A DNA stretch of 64,000 nt from CAWGOF01 sp963824225 (lineage in GTDB: Bacteria > Acidobacteriota > Polarisedimenticolia > Polarisedimenticolales > Polarisedimenticolaceae): positions 806,001-870,000 of the forward strand of contig CAWGOF010000003.1 in NCBI GenBank assembly GCA_963824225.1, in the 5' to 3' direction. Of this stretch, positions 35,471 through 44,145 are shown piece after piece; position 1 is the stretch's first letter; every line of letters begins with the position of its first letter. A program made the position numbers and the translations under genes. The notes beneath the pieces were generated by a model that had not been told where the DNA came from, did no database searches, and saw only the letters and a program-made list of their open reading frames with translations.

Positions 35471-37357
35471 GTGAGCCGCGCACAGACATCGTACGCCGCG
35501 CTGGTTGCGCTCCTCCTGGCGGGCTTCGCCATCGCGGGCGCCGTCTCGCTCGCCCGAGACGCGGCAACGTTCGACGAGACCGCGCACGTCGCCGCCGGTC
35601 TGAGCTACCTCGACCGGCGAGACTTCAGGCTCAACACCGAGCACCCGCCGCTGGCCAAGCTGTGGGCCGCCTGGCCGGTCCGCCTGCTCGGACGCGACGC
35701 GGTCGACTACGGCTCACCGAGCTGGCGCGCGGCCGATCCGTGGGTCCTGGGCTTCGAGGCCCTGAAGGGCGATCCGGCGCGGATGCTGTTCCCGGCGCGG
35801 CTCGCGATCCTGGCCACAGGTCTCGCGCTCGGCGCGATCGTGCTCGCCTGGTCCTTCGAGCTGTGGGGCGCGTGGGGGGCACTTTTCTCGCTTGCGCTCT
35901 TTTCGCTCTCGCCGACGATGCTCGCACACTCACGCTACGTCACGACCGACGTACCGGCGGCCCTCGGGATCGTGGCCACGCTGTGGACGTTCTGGCGCTT
36001 CACGCGGCGGCCCGGCGTTCTGCCTGCCGTTCTGTGCGGCGTGTGCGCCGGGGCCGCGCTCGCGACGAAGTACACGGCCCTGCTCCTGGCACCGATGCTG
36101 CTCGTCGTCGCCGTGGCGTGGGTCGTAGGGCCCGGGTGGCGCAGCCGGGCGTCGCGCTGCTCGGCGGCGCTCGGCGCGATCGCGCTCACGGCGGCGATCT
36201 GTGTGTGGGCGGCCTACGGGTTTCGCTACGCCGCCTCGACCGACCCGACCTACACGCTCGACTGGAGCGCTCTCGACGCGAACCCCGGAGCGGTCTCGAA
36301 CGTCCTGCGCTCTGCGCGCGACGCGCACCTCGCGCCCGAAGCATGGCTCCACGGCGTCGCGACCGTGCGCGGGACAACGGCGCGGCGCGAGGCGTACCTG
36401 AACGGCGAGAGCTCGGTCGTCGGCTGGTGGTACTACTTCCCCGAGGCGTTCGCGCTCAAGAGCCCACCGGCGCTCCTCGCGCTCCTCGCCTGGGGCGTCG
36501 TTCTCGCCCTCAGATCCGCGCGAACCCGCGCGTTCGACGTGTGGGCCGCGCTCGGCCCGCTCGCGGTCTACGTCGCGATCTCGCTCGCTTCGCGGCTGAA
36601 CATCGGACACCGGCACCTCGCGCCGATCGAGCCGCTCCTGTTCGTCCTGCTCGGAGCGCTCGCTCGGCCGGCGTGGCGCACGCGGGCCGGCCGTCTCGCG
36701 CTCGCCGCGCTCCTCGTCTGCTACGCCGGATCGTTCGCCCGAGCGACGCCGCGGTACCTCTCGTACTTCAACCTCCTCGCCGGCGGCCCGGCAGGTGCGC
36801 CGCGGTACCTCCTCGACTCGAACCTCGACTGGGGCCAGGACCTGGCGCGCCTCGGGGCCTGGTGCCGGGAGCACGGGAGCCCGGAGATCTACCTCGCGTA
36901 CTTCGGCACCGCCGATCCCCGGGCGTACGGGATCCGATTCCACAAGCTGCGCCTGGTCCACGATTTCTATCCCGAGATGCCCGAGGTGCGACCCGCGTCG
37001 GGCGATCTCGTGGCGGTGAGCGTCAACCTGCTCTACGGCCTCTACACCGACGAGGACCAGGCGATCGGACGCGCGCTCCTCGGCCGGCGTCTCGTGACGA
37101 CCGACAGAGTCCAAGAGTGGATCCGCCTGCGCGATACGGAAAGCCGCGCCGGGCGCCGGCACCCCGCGCTCGCGGAGTGGCTCGTGTCCCGCGGCTTCGT
37201 GGCTCCCGACGCGCTCGAGCATGTCCGACAGGAGCTGCTACCCGCGTGGCTCACCCGTCTGCGCGAGCGGGAACGGCCCGTCGGCCGGGCGGGCGACTCG
37301 ATCTGGATCTACCGCCTGGCGACGGATCTGTCTCAACCTGAGACTTCTGCACCATAG
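35471..37357 (+). CDS. PMT/GT39-like integral membrane glycosyltransferase
   Basis: 628 residues, GTG start. It has about 11-13 membrane helices. The first periplasmic loop carries the acidic motif 'TFDETAHVAAGLSYL' and 'LNTEHPPLAKLWAAWP', typical of PMT/ArnT-type transferases that use polyprenyl-phosphate sugars. 'RYVTTDVPAALGIVATLW' and 'KYTALLLAPMLL' belong to the same family. A periplasmic C-terminal part has 'RYLSYFNLLAGGPAGAPRYLLDSNLDWGQDL', common in this subgroup. Acceptor and sugar are unknown. The following 227 bp to the protease gene hold no ORF that I can support. Confidence 0.87.
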   Translation: MSRAQTSYAALVALLLAGFAIAGAVSLARDAATFDETAHVAAGLSYLDRRDFRLNTEHPPLAKLWAAWPVRLLGRDAVDYGSPSWRAADPWVLGFEALKGDPARMLFPARLAILATGLALGAIVLAWSFELWGAWGALFSLALFSLSPTMLAHSRYVTTDVPAALGIVATLWTFWRFTRRPGVLPAVLCGVCAGAALATKYTALLLAPMLLVVAVAWVVGPGWRSRASRCSAALGAIALTAAICVWAAYGFRYAASTDPTYTLDWSALDANPGAVSNVLRSARDAHLAPEAWLHGVATVRGTTARREAYLNGESSVVGWWYYFPEAFALKSPPALLALLAWGVVLALRSARTRAFDVWAALGPLAVYVAISLASRLNIGHRHLAPIEPLLFVLLGALARPAWRTRAGRLALAALLVCYAGSFARATPRYLSYFNLLAGGPAGAPRYLLDSNLDWGQDLARLGAWCREHGSPEIYLAYFGTADPRAYGIRFHKLRLVHDFYPEMPEVRPASGDLVAVSVNLLYGLYTDEDQAIGRALLGRRLVTTDRVQEWIRLRDTESRAGRRHPALAEWLVSRGFVAPDALEHVRQELLPAWLTRLRERERPVGRAGDSIWIYRLATDLSQPETSAP

Positions 37358-37584
37358 TACCGTCTCACGACCCAACCAGCTGAAAACACAGATAGTTACT
37401 TCGACGGACGCCCTGCACCGTCTCACGCTGATACGGCTCCATCCCACTGATCGCATCCGCCTCATCCCGGCACAAAAACACTAACCAGTTTCTTTCCAAC
37501 AACTTAGACCCATTCCGTCAGGTCAATGCCGTACGGAGGCCTCGGGTTTGCACCTCTTGGCAGCGTCGAGAGGGGGTTCCGAAC

Positions 37585-39558
37585 ATGAACATGAAGAGCA
37601 GCTGGATCCTAACTACGCTCGCCACTGTCGGGATGCTGATCCCGGCCCAGGCGAGCACGCAGAGCAAGGTAGCGCGCGACCTCGCAGCCGAGATGGCCCG
37701 GGGCTCAGCGAGAGCCGAGATCGCCGTGATCGTCACCTGCGCCCCGTCGGCCGACGACCAGGCGATCGACGAGCTGCGCAAGCGCGGCGGTCGGGAGCTC
37801 GGCCGGCTCGAATCGGTCCGCGGCTTCACCGGCATGCTGACCCGTCACGAGATCGAGGCCCTGGCCCAGGACCCGCGCGTCTCCGGGATCTCGCCCGACC
37901 GCGTGGTCCGCAGCGCCATGGACGTCTCGGTGGCCTCGCTCGCCGCCGACAGGATCGCCGCGAACCTCGGCTTCACCGGGCGCGGCGTGACGGTCGCCGT
38001 CGTCGACTCCGGGATCGCGATCGGAACGTCGATTGCGAGCGAGCGCGTCATCGCCAAGGTCAGCTACGTCCGCACGAGCCTCAACGCCAAGGACGAGTTC
38101 GGCCACGGCACGCACGTGGCCTCCACGATCGGCGGGTCGGGCGCGAGCAAGGCGGTGCTCGGGATCGCACCGGGCGTGAGCTTCGTGTCGTTGAAGGTTC
38201 TCGACGCGAACGGTGCCGGGTATGCGAGCAACGTCGTCCGCGCGATCGACTATTCGATCGCGAACCGCGAGCGGTTCGGCATCCGCATTCTGAACCTGTC
38301 GCTCGGCCACCCGGTCGTCGAGCCGTTCGTCGCCGATCCGCTGGCCCTGGCGGTCGAGCGCGCGTGGGCCGCCGGGATCCTCGTCGTCGCCTCGGCCGGC
38401 AACCACGGTCGCGACGGCTACATGACGATCAGCTCGCCGGGCAACGATCCGTACATCCTGACCGTCGGCGCGATGAACGACGTGAACACCGTGAGCCGCA
38501 CGGACGACGTCCTCGCGACCTACAGCAGCCGCGGCCCGTCGCGCGACCTCGTGCTCAAGCCCGACCTCGTCGCCCCGGGCAACCGCATCGTCTCGACCCT
38601 CGCGCCCCGTGCGACGCTGGCTCAGCTCTACCCCGAGCGCGTCGTGGCCAAGGACCGCATCGAGCTCTCGGGCACGAGCATGGCGGCCGGAATGGTCAGC
38701 GGCGCCGCGGCGCTTCTGATCCAGGCCAACCCGCGCCTGACGCCCGACCAGCTCAAGGCGATCCTGATGGCGTCGGCCACCCGCGTCCCCGCGGAGTCGA
38801 TCTTCCGCGTCGGCGCCGGCTACCTGGACGTCGTCAAGGCCCTCGCGTTCACCGGCCCGTTCCGCTCGGTGCGGTTCAACTCGGCCTCGCCATTCGTGGT
38901 GCGCACGGACGATGGCTTCGAGCTCCACGGCATGCCGGCGCTCTCCGATCGCCTGACCGCCTACTACGGCGACAAGAAGGTCTGGACCAGCACCGCCCTG
39001 TGGTCGGACACGGCTCTCTGGAGCGACACGGCCCTGTGGTCTGACACCGCCCTCTGGAGCGACACAGCCCTGTGGAGCGACACGGCGTTGTGGTCTGACA
39101 CCGCGCTGTGGAGCGACACGGCACTCTGGAGCGACACCGCCCTGTGGTCCGACACCGCACTCTGGAGCGACGTGGCCCAGGTGTGGGTCGACACGGCTCT
39201 CTGGAGCGATACGGCGCTCTGGTCTGACACCGCCCTCTGGAGCGACACGGCCCTATGGTCCGACACCGCGCTGTGGAGCGATACCGCTCTCTGGAGCGAT
39301 ACGGCCCTGTGGAGTGACCACGCCCTTCTCGGCGACACGGCCCTGTGGAGCGACACCGCACTCTGGAGCGACACGGCGCTGTGGTCCGATACGGCCCTCT
39401 GGAGCGACACCGCCCTGTGGAGCGACACGGCTCTCTGGAGCGACACGGCACTCTGGTCCGACACGGCACTGTGGAGCGATACCGCTCTCTGGAGCGATAC
39501 CGCCCTGTGGTCCGATACCGCGCTGTGGAGCGACACGATCCTCGGCAGCGGTGATTGA
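37585..39558 (+). CDS. Secreted subtilisin-like (S8) protease with a tandem SDTALW tail
   Basis: 657 residues. A signal peptide (SWILTTLATVGMLIPAQAS) is followed by an I9-like propeptide ('EIAVIVTC' to 'VSGISPDRVV'). The S8 catalytic domain has D141 in 'VAVVDSGIA', H174 in 'FGHGTHVAST', the Asn region 'VASAGNHG' and S365 in 'SGTSMAAGM'. After a 60-residue linker ('DRLTAYYGDKKVW'), residues 468-657 are about 29 copies of a hexapeptide, mostly SDTALW. It is expected to be exported and active; the tail may bind the surface or form a beta-solenoid. AGAGGGGG precedes the ATG. A strong terminator follows. Confidence 0.93.
   Translation: MNMKSSWILTTLATVGMLIPAQASTQSKVARDLAAEMARGSARAEIAVIVTCAPSADDQAIDELRKRGGRELGRLESVRGFTGMLTRHEIEALAQDPRVSGISPDRVVRSAMDVSVASLAADRIAANLGFTGRGVTVAVVDSGIAIGTSIASERVIAKVSYVRTSLNAKDEFGHGTHVASTIGGSGASKAVLGIAPGVSFVSLKVLDANGAGYASNVVRAIDYSIANRERFGIRILNLSLGHPVVEPFVADPLALAVERAWAAGILVVASAGNHGRDGYMTISSPGNDPYILTVGAMNDVNTVSRTDDVLATYSSRGPSRDLVLKPDLVAPGNRIVSTLAPRATLAQLYPERVVAKDRIELSGTSMAAGMVSGAAALLIQANPRLTPDQLKAILMASATRVPAESIFRVGAGYLDVVKALAFTGPFRSVRFNSASPFVVRTDDGFELHGMPALSDRLTAYYGDKKVWTSTALWSDTALWSDTALWSDTALWSDTALWSDTALWSDTALWSDTALWSDTALWSDTALWSDVAQVWVDTALWSDTALWSDTALWSDTALWSDTALWSDTALWSDTALWSDHALLGDTALWSDTALWSDTALWSDTALWSDTALWSDTALWSDTALWSDTALWSDTALWSDTALWSDTALWSDTILGSGD
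38986..39546 (+). repeat. Tandem 18-bp/6-residue repeat (SDTALW), about 29 units
   Basis: From TSTALW at 38986 the frame repeats S-D-T-A-L-W. There are 9 perfect units, an interruption SDVAQVW, VDTALW plus 6 units, a second interruption SDHALLG, DTALW plus 10 units, then SDTILGSGD. Neighbouring units differ widely at silent sites (AGC/TCC/TCT/TCG, ACG/ACC, GCC/GCT/GCA/GCG, CTG/CTC/CTA/TTG), while the peptide is almost unchanged. This points to selection on the protein and not to recent slippage. Confidence 0.95.
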
Positions 39559-39581
39559 GCCTACCCGTCCCTCTCGACACA

Positions 39582-39616
39582 GGGCCGCCTCCCTCAGAGG
39601 CGGCCCGCCTTTTTTC
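39582..39616 (+). terminator. Rho-independent terminator after the S8 protease
   Basis: GGGCCGCCT (39582-39590) pairs perfectly with AGGCGGCCC (39598-39606) over a 7-base loop and is followed by GCCTTTTTTCT. It lies 24 bases after the protease stop and abuts the convergent gene's stop. Confidence 0.9.
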
Positions 39617-40074
39617 TAGAGCGGGACGCGCTGCACGTCGTGGTCCGGGCCGAGCCCCAGGTCCGCCTCGTCCAGGTGCTCGAGGATCGTCTCGAACAGC
39701 TCCCGGCGAGCCGCGTCCGCGCAGCGCGTGACCGGCCCTGCGATCGAGTCGTGGGACGTGCAGAGCACCTCGTCGACGTGCCGCCCGTAGAGCGTCTCGG
39801 CATAGCTGTTGTCCGGACAGTTCCCCGCCCGATCGAAGAACACGAACGCGCCGTCGATCACGAACAGCCGCTGTCGGATCGTCGCGCACGGGCTGCTGTG
39901 GGCCATCTCGACGAAGGCAGCGGTGTCGAGCCGCCCGGTTCCCGGCCCCTTGGCGCTCGCACAGGCGATCTCGAGCACCGTGCCGAGACCCAGCGCACCG
40001 ACGACACCGATTGCGCCGCGCCATGCCGCGCCGGTAGCTCGGCCGGCCCCGAGGGTTTCGGTTCGTTTGGCCAC
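39616..40074 (-). CDS. Exported hypothetical protein with four cysteines
   Basis: A 152-residue protein from a GTG start. The N-terminus has a weak hydrophobic segment (WRGAIGVVGALGLGTVLEIACA) that may be a signal or a lipobox-like 'EIACA'. The rest is soluble with cysteines in 'SSPCATIRQ', 'AGNCPDNSYAETLYGRHVDEVLC' and 'TRCADAARRELFETILEHLDEADLG'. I do not recognise the family. Its stop lies at the edge of the protease terminator, so it is an independent convergent gene. Confidence 0.55.
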   Translation of the reverse strand: MAKRTETLGAGRATGAAWRGAIGVVGALGLGTVLEIACASAKGPGTGRLDTAAFVEMAHSSPCATIRQRLFVIDGAFVFFDRAGNCPDNSYAETLYGRHVDEVLCTSHDSIAGPVTRCADAARRELFETILEHLDEADLGLGPDHDVQRVPL

Positions 40075-40199
40075 ACTAGAATTGTACCCGCCGATTAGGA
40101 GCGGTGACGGTACCCTTGGCCGCCGTCCCCTATCGGGTTGCGCGAGTTCCGCGTTGTTCGGTTACGCTGTTCTGCAGATTCAGATGCACTAGAGGGATC

Positions 40200-40547
40200 A
40201 TGACGGTTGAGGATGCGTCGACCATCGACTTCGTCGCCCACGATCCCAAACGTGACGAGGTCTTGCTAGTCATGGTCCATGAGCAGGCTTGGGGCGGCAG
40301 CGGTCACGGGCTTCCGGCGCTGCAAGCCAAGTTCAATACGTACCTAGCCTTCGCGACCGACGGCCAGTTCACGGCCGCATATCCCCAGTTGTCCAGGAAG
40401 CCGATCCACATCCAGCTTCGTTCCGCCGCCCCGCCTGGTGAACGCGAGATCGAGTTCCTGCGCATCTTTGCCGAGCAGCATCTCAAGCCGGCCGGCATAC
40501 GCTTGTCGTGGAGAGTGATCGATGAACCCAGTGAGCACGGCACCTGA
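40200..40547 (+). CDS. DUF6572-like small protein
   Basis: 115 residues from the ATG at 40200, which follows AGAGGG. It reads 'DASTIDFVAHDPKRDEVLLVMVHEQAWGGSG', 'LQAKFNTYLAFATDGQFTAAYPQLSRKPIHIQL' and 'PPGEREIEFLRIFAEQHLKPAGIRLSW'. From memory this pattern is the DUF6572 family, small cytoplasmic proteins often found in accessory or toxin-immunity regions. The function is unknown. Upstream in-frame starts give a basic leader and are less likely. The following 110 bases are non-coding. Confidence 0.65.
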   Translation: MTVEDASTIDFVAHDPKRDEVLLVMVHEQAWGGSGHGLPALQAKFNTYLAFATDGQFTAAYPQLSRKPIHIQLRSAAPPGEREIEFLRIFAEQHLKPAGIRLSWRVIDEPSEHGT

Positions 40548-40657
40548 CAGCGGCGTCCAGCGGACAGTCGAAGGGCCGTCGTTGGGGCCATCCAGGCCAG
40601 CGGGGCGGTCGCGCGCGACCTGCCGCTGACGCGGGTGTTACTTGGACCGGGCACGAC

Positions 40658-41137
40658 ATGCAGCGACGCGTCGCAGCGGCCGTGTTGGGTGTGATGGCAG
40701 GCAGCTTTGCCTGCGTCGCGTCGACCGAGCCATCTCTTGTGAGCAGACCAGACCTCGTCGCCGCAGCCCGGGCAGCGTTCCTCGATTCAGAGCCTCCTAG
40801 TACCCTGGAGCCGAGTCCCTCCGGCCGCTGGACGCTGGCGGTCCGCTCGGTGTCCGATCCGACTGACTGCCCCGTGTTCTTGGCACTCGATCTGCGGGAC
40901 CTGCAGACGGGAGAGGCGAAGACACTCTTTACCTTCTACGAGAGCTCCGGGTGTTCCGGGTACTCGCTAACAGCGCGTTGGCGGCCGGATGGCAAGGCCG
41001 TTCAGTTGAAGGGGGTTACGCTAGGCTTCAACTACTGGTCACAGAAGGCGGCGGCGTTCAATTTCGCGTACTTCCCAGACGACGACCTCATGGTGGAGAT
41101 TGAGACAACAACGTACCGGCCGTCACCGAGCTGGTAG
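40658..41137 (+). CDS. Lipoprotein of unknown function
   Basis: 159 residues. The N-terminus 'MQRRVAAAVLGVMAGSFACVAS' is a lipoprotein signal with Cys at about 19. The mature part is beta-rich: 'LEPSPSGRWTLAVRSVSDPTDCPVFLALDLRD', 'FTFYESSGCSGYSLTARWRPDGKAVQL' and 'FNFAYFPDDDLMVEIE'. This pattern of alternating short strands resembles one or two propeller blades or a lipocalin-like fold. No known family is recognised. It starts an accessory run with two nuclease genes. Confidence 0.6.
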   Translation: MQRRVAAAVLGVMAGSFACVASTEPSLVSRPDLVAAARAAFLDSEPPSTLEPSPSGRWTLAVRSVSDPTDCPVFLALDLRDLQTGEAKTLFTFYESSGCSGYSLTARWRPDGKAVQLKGVTLGFNYWSQKAAAFNFAYFPDDDLMVEIETTTYRPSPSW

Positions 41138-41198
41138 GAATGGCTATGAACTCCTGTTCACCAGGCAACGTTCACAGATCGCCGTAGGGACGAATGGA

Positions 41199-41531
41199 AT
41201 GAACCGCTGGAGTATCCCCGATTGGCTGGAGCGTGAGGTCAGGGAGCGAGACAGGCGCTGCGTCTACTGCCGTGTCGCTTTTGGCTCATCCCCGACCAAC
41301 CGCAAGGCTGGAGCGACGTGGGAGCACATTGTCAACGACGCGACGATCGTGACCCCGGAGAACATTGCGAGGTGCTGCGCTTCTTGCAACGCCAGCAAGG
41401 GCACAAAGGACCTGGCTGATTGGCTCACCTCCACGTATTGCCAAGGGCGCGGGATCACTTCGGAGACGGTCTCAGATGTCGTGAGGCGTGCTCTTGCGAA
41501 CCGACCTCGAGTGCCTTCAGATGGTGCCTAA
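41199..41531 (+). CDS. HNH endonuclease
   Basis: 110 residues from ATG 41199. The HNH core reads 'RDRRCVYCRVAF', 'GATWEHIVNDAT' (catalytic His), 'ENIARCCASCNASKGTKDLADWL'; two CxxC-type pairs would bind Zn. This layout matches stand-alone HNH nucleases of mobile or defence regions. The frame is open to 41100 upstream but overlaps the lipoprotein, so the ATG is preferred. Base composition is lower in GC than in the neighbouring housekeeping genes. Confidence 0.85.
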   Translation: MNRWSIPDWLEREVRERDRRCVYCRVAFGSSPTNRKAGATWEHIVNDATIVTPENIARCCASCNASKGTKDLADWLTSTYCQGRGITSETVSDVVRRALANRPRVPSDGA

Positions 41532-41609
41532 CCGTTCAGTCAAGGGGACGGGCCAATCGCTTCGCGAGTGGTCCAGCGTGTAGTTCACGCGATAGACGGT
41601 GGAGCGAGA

Positions 41610-42458
41610 ATGACATCAGCAACCATCAAGCTCTTTCTTCCACGCGGGGACGCGAAGAGCCTGCGGACTGCCGAGATCTCGAACTGGTCTGGGAAGGCTG
41701 TCGCTGCGCCTCGAACCGAGCTTGACGACCTGCTTGCCCGTGACGAGCTCGACAAGGCCGGTGTCTATATCCTCACTGGCTTCGACCCGCAGACGAACGC
41801 ACCTCGCGCGTACATCGGCGAGGCTGAGGTCATCCGCGATCGCCTGAAGCAGCAGAGAGCGAAGGAGTTCTGGATCTCAGCCATTGTTTTCGTGAGCAAG
41901 GACGAGAATCTCACAAAGGCTCACGTCCGATACCTCGAGGGCCGCCTGCTCAGTGAGGCAGCCGAGGTCAACCGATTCACCTTCGAGCAGAATCAGGCCG
42001 GCGGGTCAAGACTCCCCGAGTCGGATCGAGAAGACATGGAGGTCTTCTTGGCGAGAATCCGCCAACTCCTGCCGGTCCTTGGGTCGGAAGTCCTGTCCCC
42101 GATTGCCAGGAGCGCCTCGCCAGCCCAGCGTGGGGGCCTACTGTACTGCCGGATCAAGGGCGCGGAGGGCCGCGGTCAGCGCACACCGAACGGTTTTGTC
42201 GTGTTCGGCGGGTCAACGGCGGTCTTGGAGGAACGTCCGTCTGCGGAGAACTACCCGTACGTCATGGATCAGCGCCGACAGCTGCTCGCTGAAGGCGGGC
42301 TCCGGCCGAACGACGGCTTTCTCGTCTTCACCCGGGACACCGAGTTCACCAGCCCGTCAGCAGCGGCGGCCGTCATCCACGGTGGAAGTGCAAACGGGCT
42401 CACTGCATGGAAGACAGAGAGCGGAACATCACTGAAGCAACTTGACGAACAGCCCTAG
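41610..42458 (+). CDS. GIY-YIG nuclease-like protein with DUF4357 C-terminal domain
   Basis: 282 residues from ATG 41610. Residues 45-110 form a GIY-YIG-like core: 'GVYILTGFDP', 'RAYIGEAEVIRDRL', then 'FVSKDENLTKAHVRYLEGRLL' with the Glu expected for metal binding. The C-terminal 60 residues 'LAEGGLRPNDGFLVFTRDTEFTSPSAAAAVIHGGSANGLTAWK' fit the DUF4357 domain that is often appended to such nucleases. It follows the HNH gene by 78 bases. A role in defence against foreign DNA or in mobility is possible but not shown. Confidence 0.82.
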   Translation: MTSATIKLFLPRGDAKSLRTAEISNWSGKAVAAPRTELDDLLARDELDKAGVYILTGFDPQTNAPRAYIGEAEVIRDRLKQQRAKEFWISAIVFVSKDENLTKAHVRYLEGRLLSEAAEVNRFTFEQNQAGGSRLPESDREDMEVFLARIRQLLPVLGSEVLSPIARSASPAQRGGLLYCRIKGAEGRGQRTPNGFVVFGGSTAVLEERPSAENYPYVMDQRRQLLAEGGLRPNDGFLVFTRDTEFTSPSAAAAVIHGGSANGLTAWKTESGTSLKQLDEQP

Positions 42459-42462
42459 GTCA

Positions 42463-43263
42463 TCAGAGCCCCGCTGCTCGCGCGACCAGAAGCACTCCTG
42501 CCCCGACAGCGACAGCCCCGATCGCTCGCGCGACGCGCTCACCTTCCGGTGCCAGACGTTCGACGGCGATGGCTGCCCCGGAGACAGCCATCGCGCGAAG
42601 GTCCATGACCCCGATGACCAGGAGGATCGCCGTCAGACCGGCACAGCAGTAGCTGCAGTGCACACCGAGGCGCAGGCCGTGTCGCCAGGCCGTGCCGGCG
42701 TCGGCAGGCAGCGTACGGCCGACCCCGGGCAACTCCCGGCAACAGGCAAGGTGACGCCTCTTCCACGCTGTGAACTGGAGGCATCCGGCGAGCAGGACGA
42801 CCACGCCGGCCGCGATCGGTACCGCGCGCGAGAGCGCCGGCTGCCGCATCTCGACCTCCGCCAGCGCGACGCCCAGCGGAAAGGCGACCACTCCGAGCAC
42901 GGTCCAGACGAGGAAGTAGCCCAGGCCCACGAGCGCGGTCAGCCGATGAAGGCGCGTCGCGCCAGCGCGGCCAACGGCCTGGCGGTAGCGCAACAGCATC
43001 GGGACCAAGGCCGGCAGCATCATCGCCACCATCATCACGACCCACATGCCCAGAAACGACGCGGCCGCGCCGGGCCACGTCTGTCCGGGCATGCGCATCC
43101 ACGCCATCGACATCGTCCAGCCGCCGGGCATCGGCATCTCGCCCATCGCCGACATGGACGCGCACCAGACGATCGTTCCCGCAGCGCTGGCCGCGAAGAG
43201 CAGCGCCGAGACGCTCAGAAACGCGTGCTGGGGGACCCGCTCCAGTCTCGCCGTGTGTGCCAC
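42463..43263 (-). CDS. DUF2182-family metal-binding integral membrane protein
   Basis: About 266 residues from a GTG start preceded by GAGGGGGG. Six or seven helices include the family mark 'GMWVVMMVAMMLPALVPMLLRYR'. Other marks are 'FLVWTVLGVVAFPLGVAL', 'GCLQFTAWKRRHLACCRE', 'WRHGLRLGVHCSYCCAGLTAILLVIGVMDLRAMA'. The Cys/His-rich stretches suggest metal handling. These genes are often beside DUF1326 or DUF899 genes; here DUF899 is directly upstream, 17 bases away. The function is unknown. Confidence 0.87.
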   Translation of the reverse strand: MAHTARLERVPQHAFLSVSALLFAASAAGTIVWCASMSAMGEMPMPGGWTMSMAWMRMPGQTWPGAAASFLGMWVVMMVAMMLPALVPMLLRYRQAVGRAGATRLHRLTALVGLGYFLVWTVLGVVAFPLGVALAEVEMRQPALSRAVPIAAGVVVLLAGCLQFTAWKRRHLACCRELPGVGRTLPADAGTAWRHGLRLGVHCSYCCAGLTAILLVIGVMDLRAMAVSGAAIAVERLAPEGERVARAIGAVAVGAGVLLVARAAGL

Positions 43264-43280
43264 GACAACGCCCCCCTCGC

Positions 43281-44048
43281 TCAGCCCTGGCCGTACTGGT
43301 CGTGGAGCCGCCACCAGATGCCCGTTTCGCTTTCGTTGCGCCCCTTGGGTGCGCGGTCGAGCCACTGGTACATGCCCCACAGGCCGTCGACACCGCGCGA
43401 ATACGCGGAGTAGGTGTGGTAGACGACACCGTCCTCCAACGCGAACGCGCTCACGCCGGGCCTCTCGCGCGTGTACGTGGCCGCATCGGTTCCGGCCATG
43501 GACGCAAACTCGTTGACAGGCTCGTCGCTGCCCAGCGTCTTCCACGGTGGTTCGCGGCGGTAGTTGTATTCGATGCGCCCTTGGCGCTGTTGCTCCTCGG
43601 TGAATCGGACGTTGAAGTCCAAGTTGAAATCGGAGCTGTGCGAAGATGCCCAGGGGAACGTCCACCCCATCCGGCGCTTGAACGCCTGCAGCTTCGCCAG
43701 AGGCGCCCGCGACACCGCCGTGAGCATGACGTCGTGGTGGGCGAGGTGGACGGCGATCCCGTTGAACCCGTCCGCGATGCTCGAGCAGGACGGACACCCT
43801 GCGGTGTAGTCCGGCCCGAACATGAAGTGGTAGACGAGGAGCTGCGTGCGCCCGCGGAACAAGTCTTTCAGCAAGGCGCTGCCCTCGTCGGTCTCGAATC
43901 GGTACTCCTTGTCGACCCGGACCCACGGCAGCTCCTGCCGCCGCTGCGCCAGCTCGTCGCTGCGCCGTGTGAGGTCCTTCTCCGCCTCGAGCAGCTCGAG
44001 CCGCGCTCGGAGCCACTCGTCTCGTGTCCCGATCCGGTGCTTCGTCAT
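43281..44048 (-). CDS. DUF899-family thioredoxin-like protein
   Basis: 255 residues from ATG 44048. The thioredoxin-like fold is marked by 'QLLVYHFMFGPDYTAGCPSCSSIADGF', with a CPSC active-site-like motif, and by 'HDVMLTAVSRAPLAKLQAFKRRMGWTFPWASS'. The N-terminus is a long charged helix ('RDEWLRARLELLEAEKDLTRRSDELAQRRQELPWV') typical of DUF899. The C-terminal part has 'VYHTYSAYSRGVDGLWGMYQWLD'. Likely a cytoplasmic dithiol oxidoreductase, coupled to the DUF2182 membrane protein. Confidence 0.88.
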   Translation of the reverse strand: MTKHRIGTRDEWLRARLELLEAEKDLTRRSDELAQRRQELPWVRVDKEYRFETDEGSALLKDLFRGRTQLLVYHFMFGPDYTAGCPSCSSIADGFNGIAVHLAHHDVMLTAVSRAPLAKLQAFKRRMGWTFPWASSHSSDFNLDFNVRFTEEQQRQGRIEYNYRREPPWKTLGSDEPVNEFASMAGTDAATYTRERPGVSAFALEDGVVYHTYSAYSRGVDGLWGMYQWLDRAPKGRNESETGIWWRLHDQYGQG

Positions 44049-44145
44049 CGCACTTCTCTCCTTCGGTTGTCGCTCATGAGAGAGATTTAGCACCGGGGAT
44101 CGATCGGCGGGAGTTACAAGTGAGGCGGGATTCCGATGGAGACGA

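Noticed and set aside
37358..37584. Possible small ORFs in the 227-bp gap before the protease
   Set aside because: No ribosome site or conserved pattern; they overlap the end of the glycosyltransferase gene or the protease leader.
38964..39536. Antisense frame through the SDTALW array and a CRISPR-like look of the repeats
   Set aside because: The period is 18 bp with no spacers, and the sense frame is a clear protease tail; not a CRISPR array.
40548..40657. Inverted repeat GCGTCCAGCGG ... CCGCTGACGC between the DUF6572-like and lipoprotein genes
   Set aside because: The arms are imperfect and far apart, with no T-run or known motif; too weak to call.
41525..41600. attC-like start GCCTAAC followed by an imperfect hairpin after the HNH gene
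   Set aside because: The matching GTTRRRY core at the other end is missing, and there is no integrase nearby.
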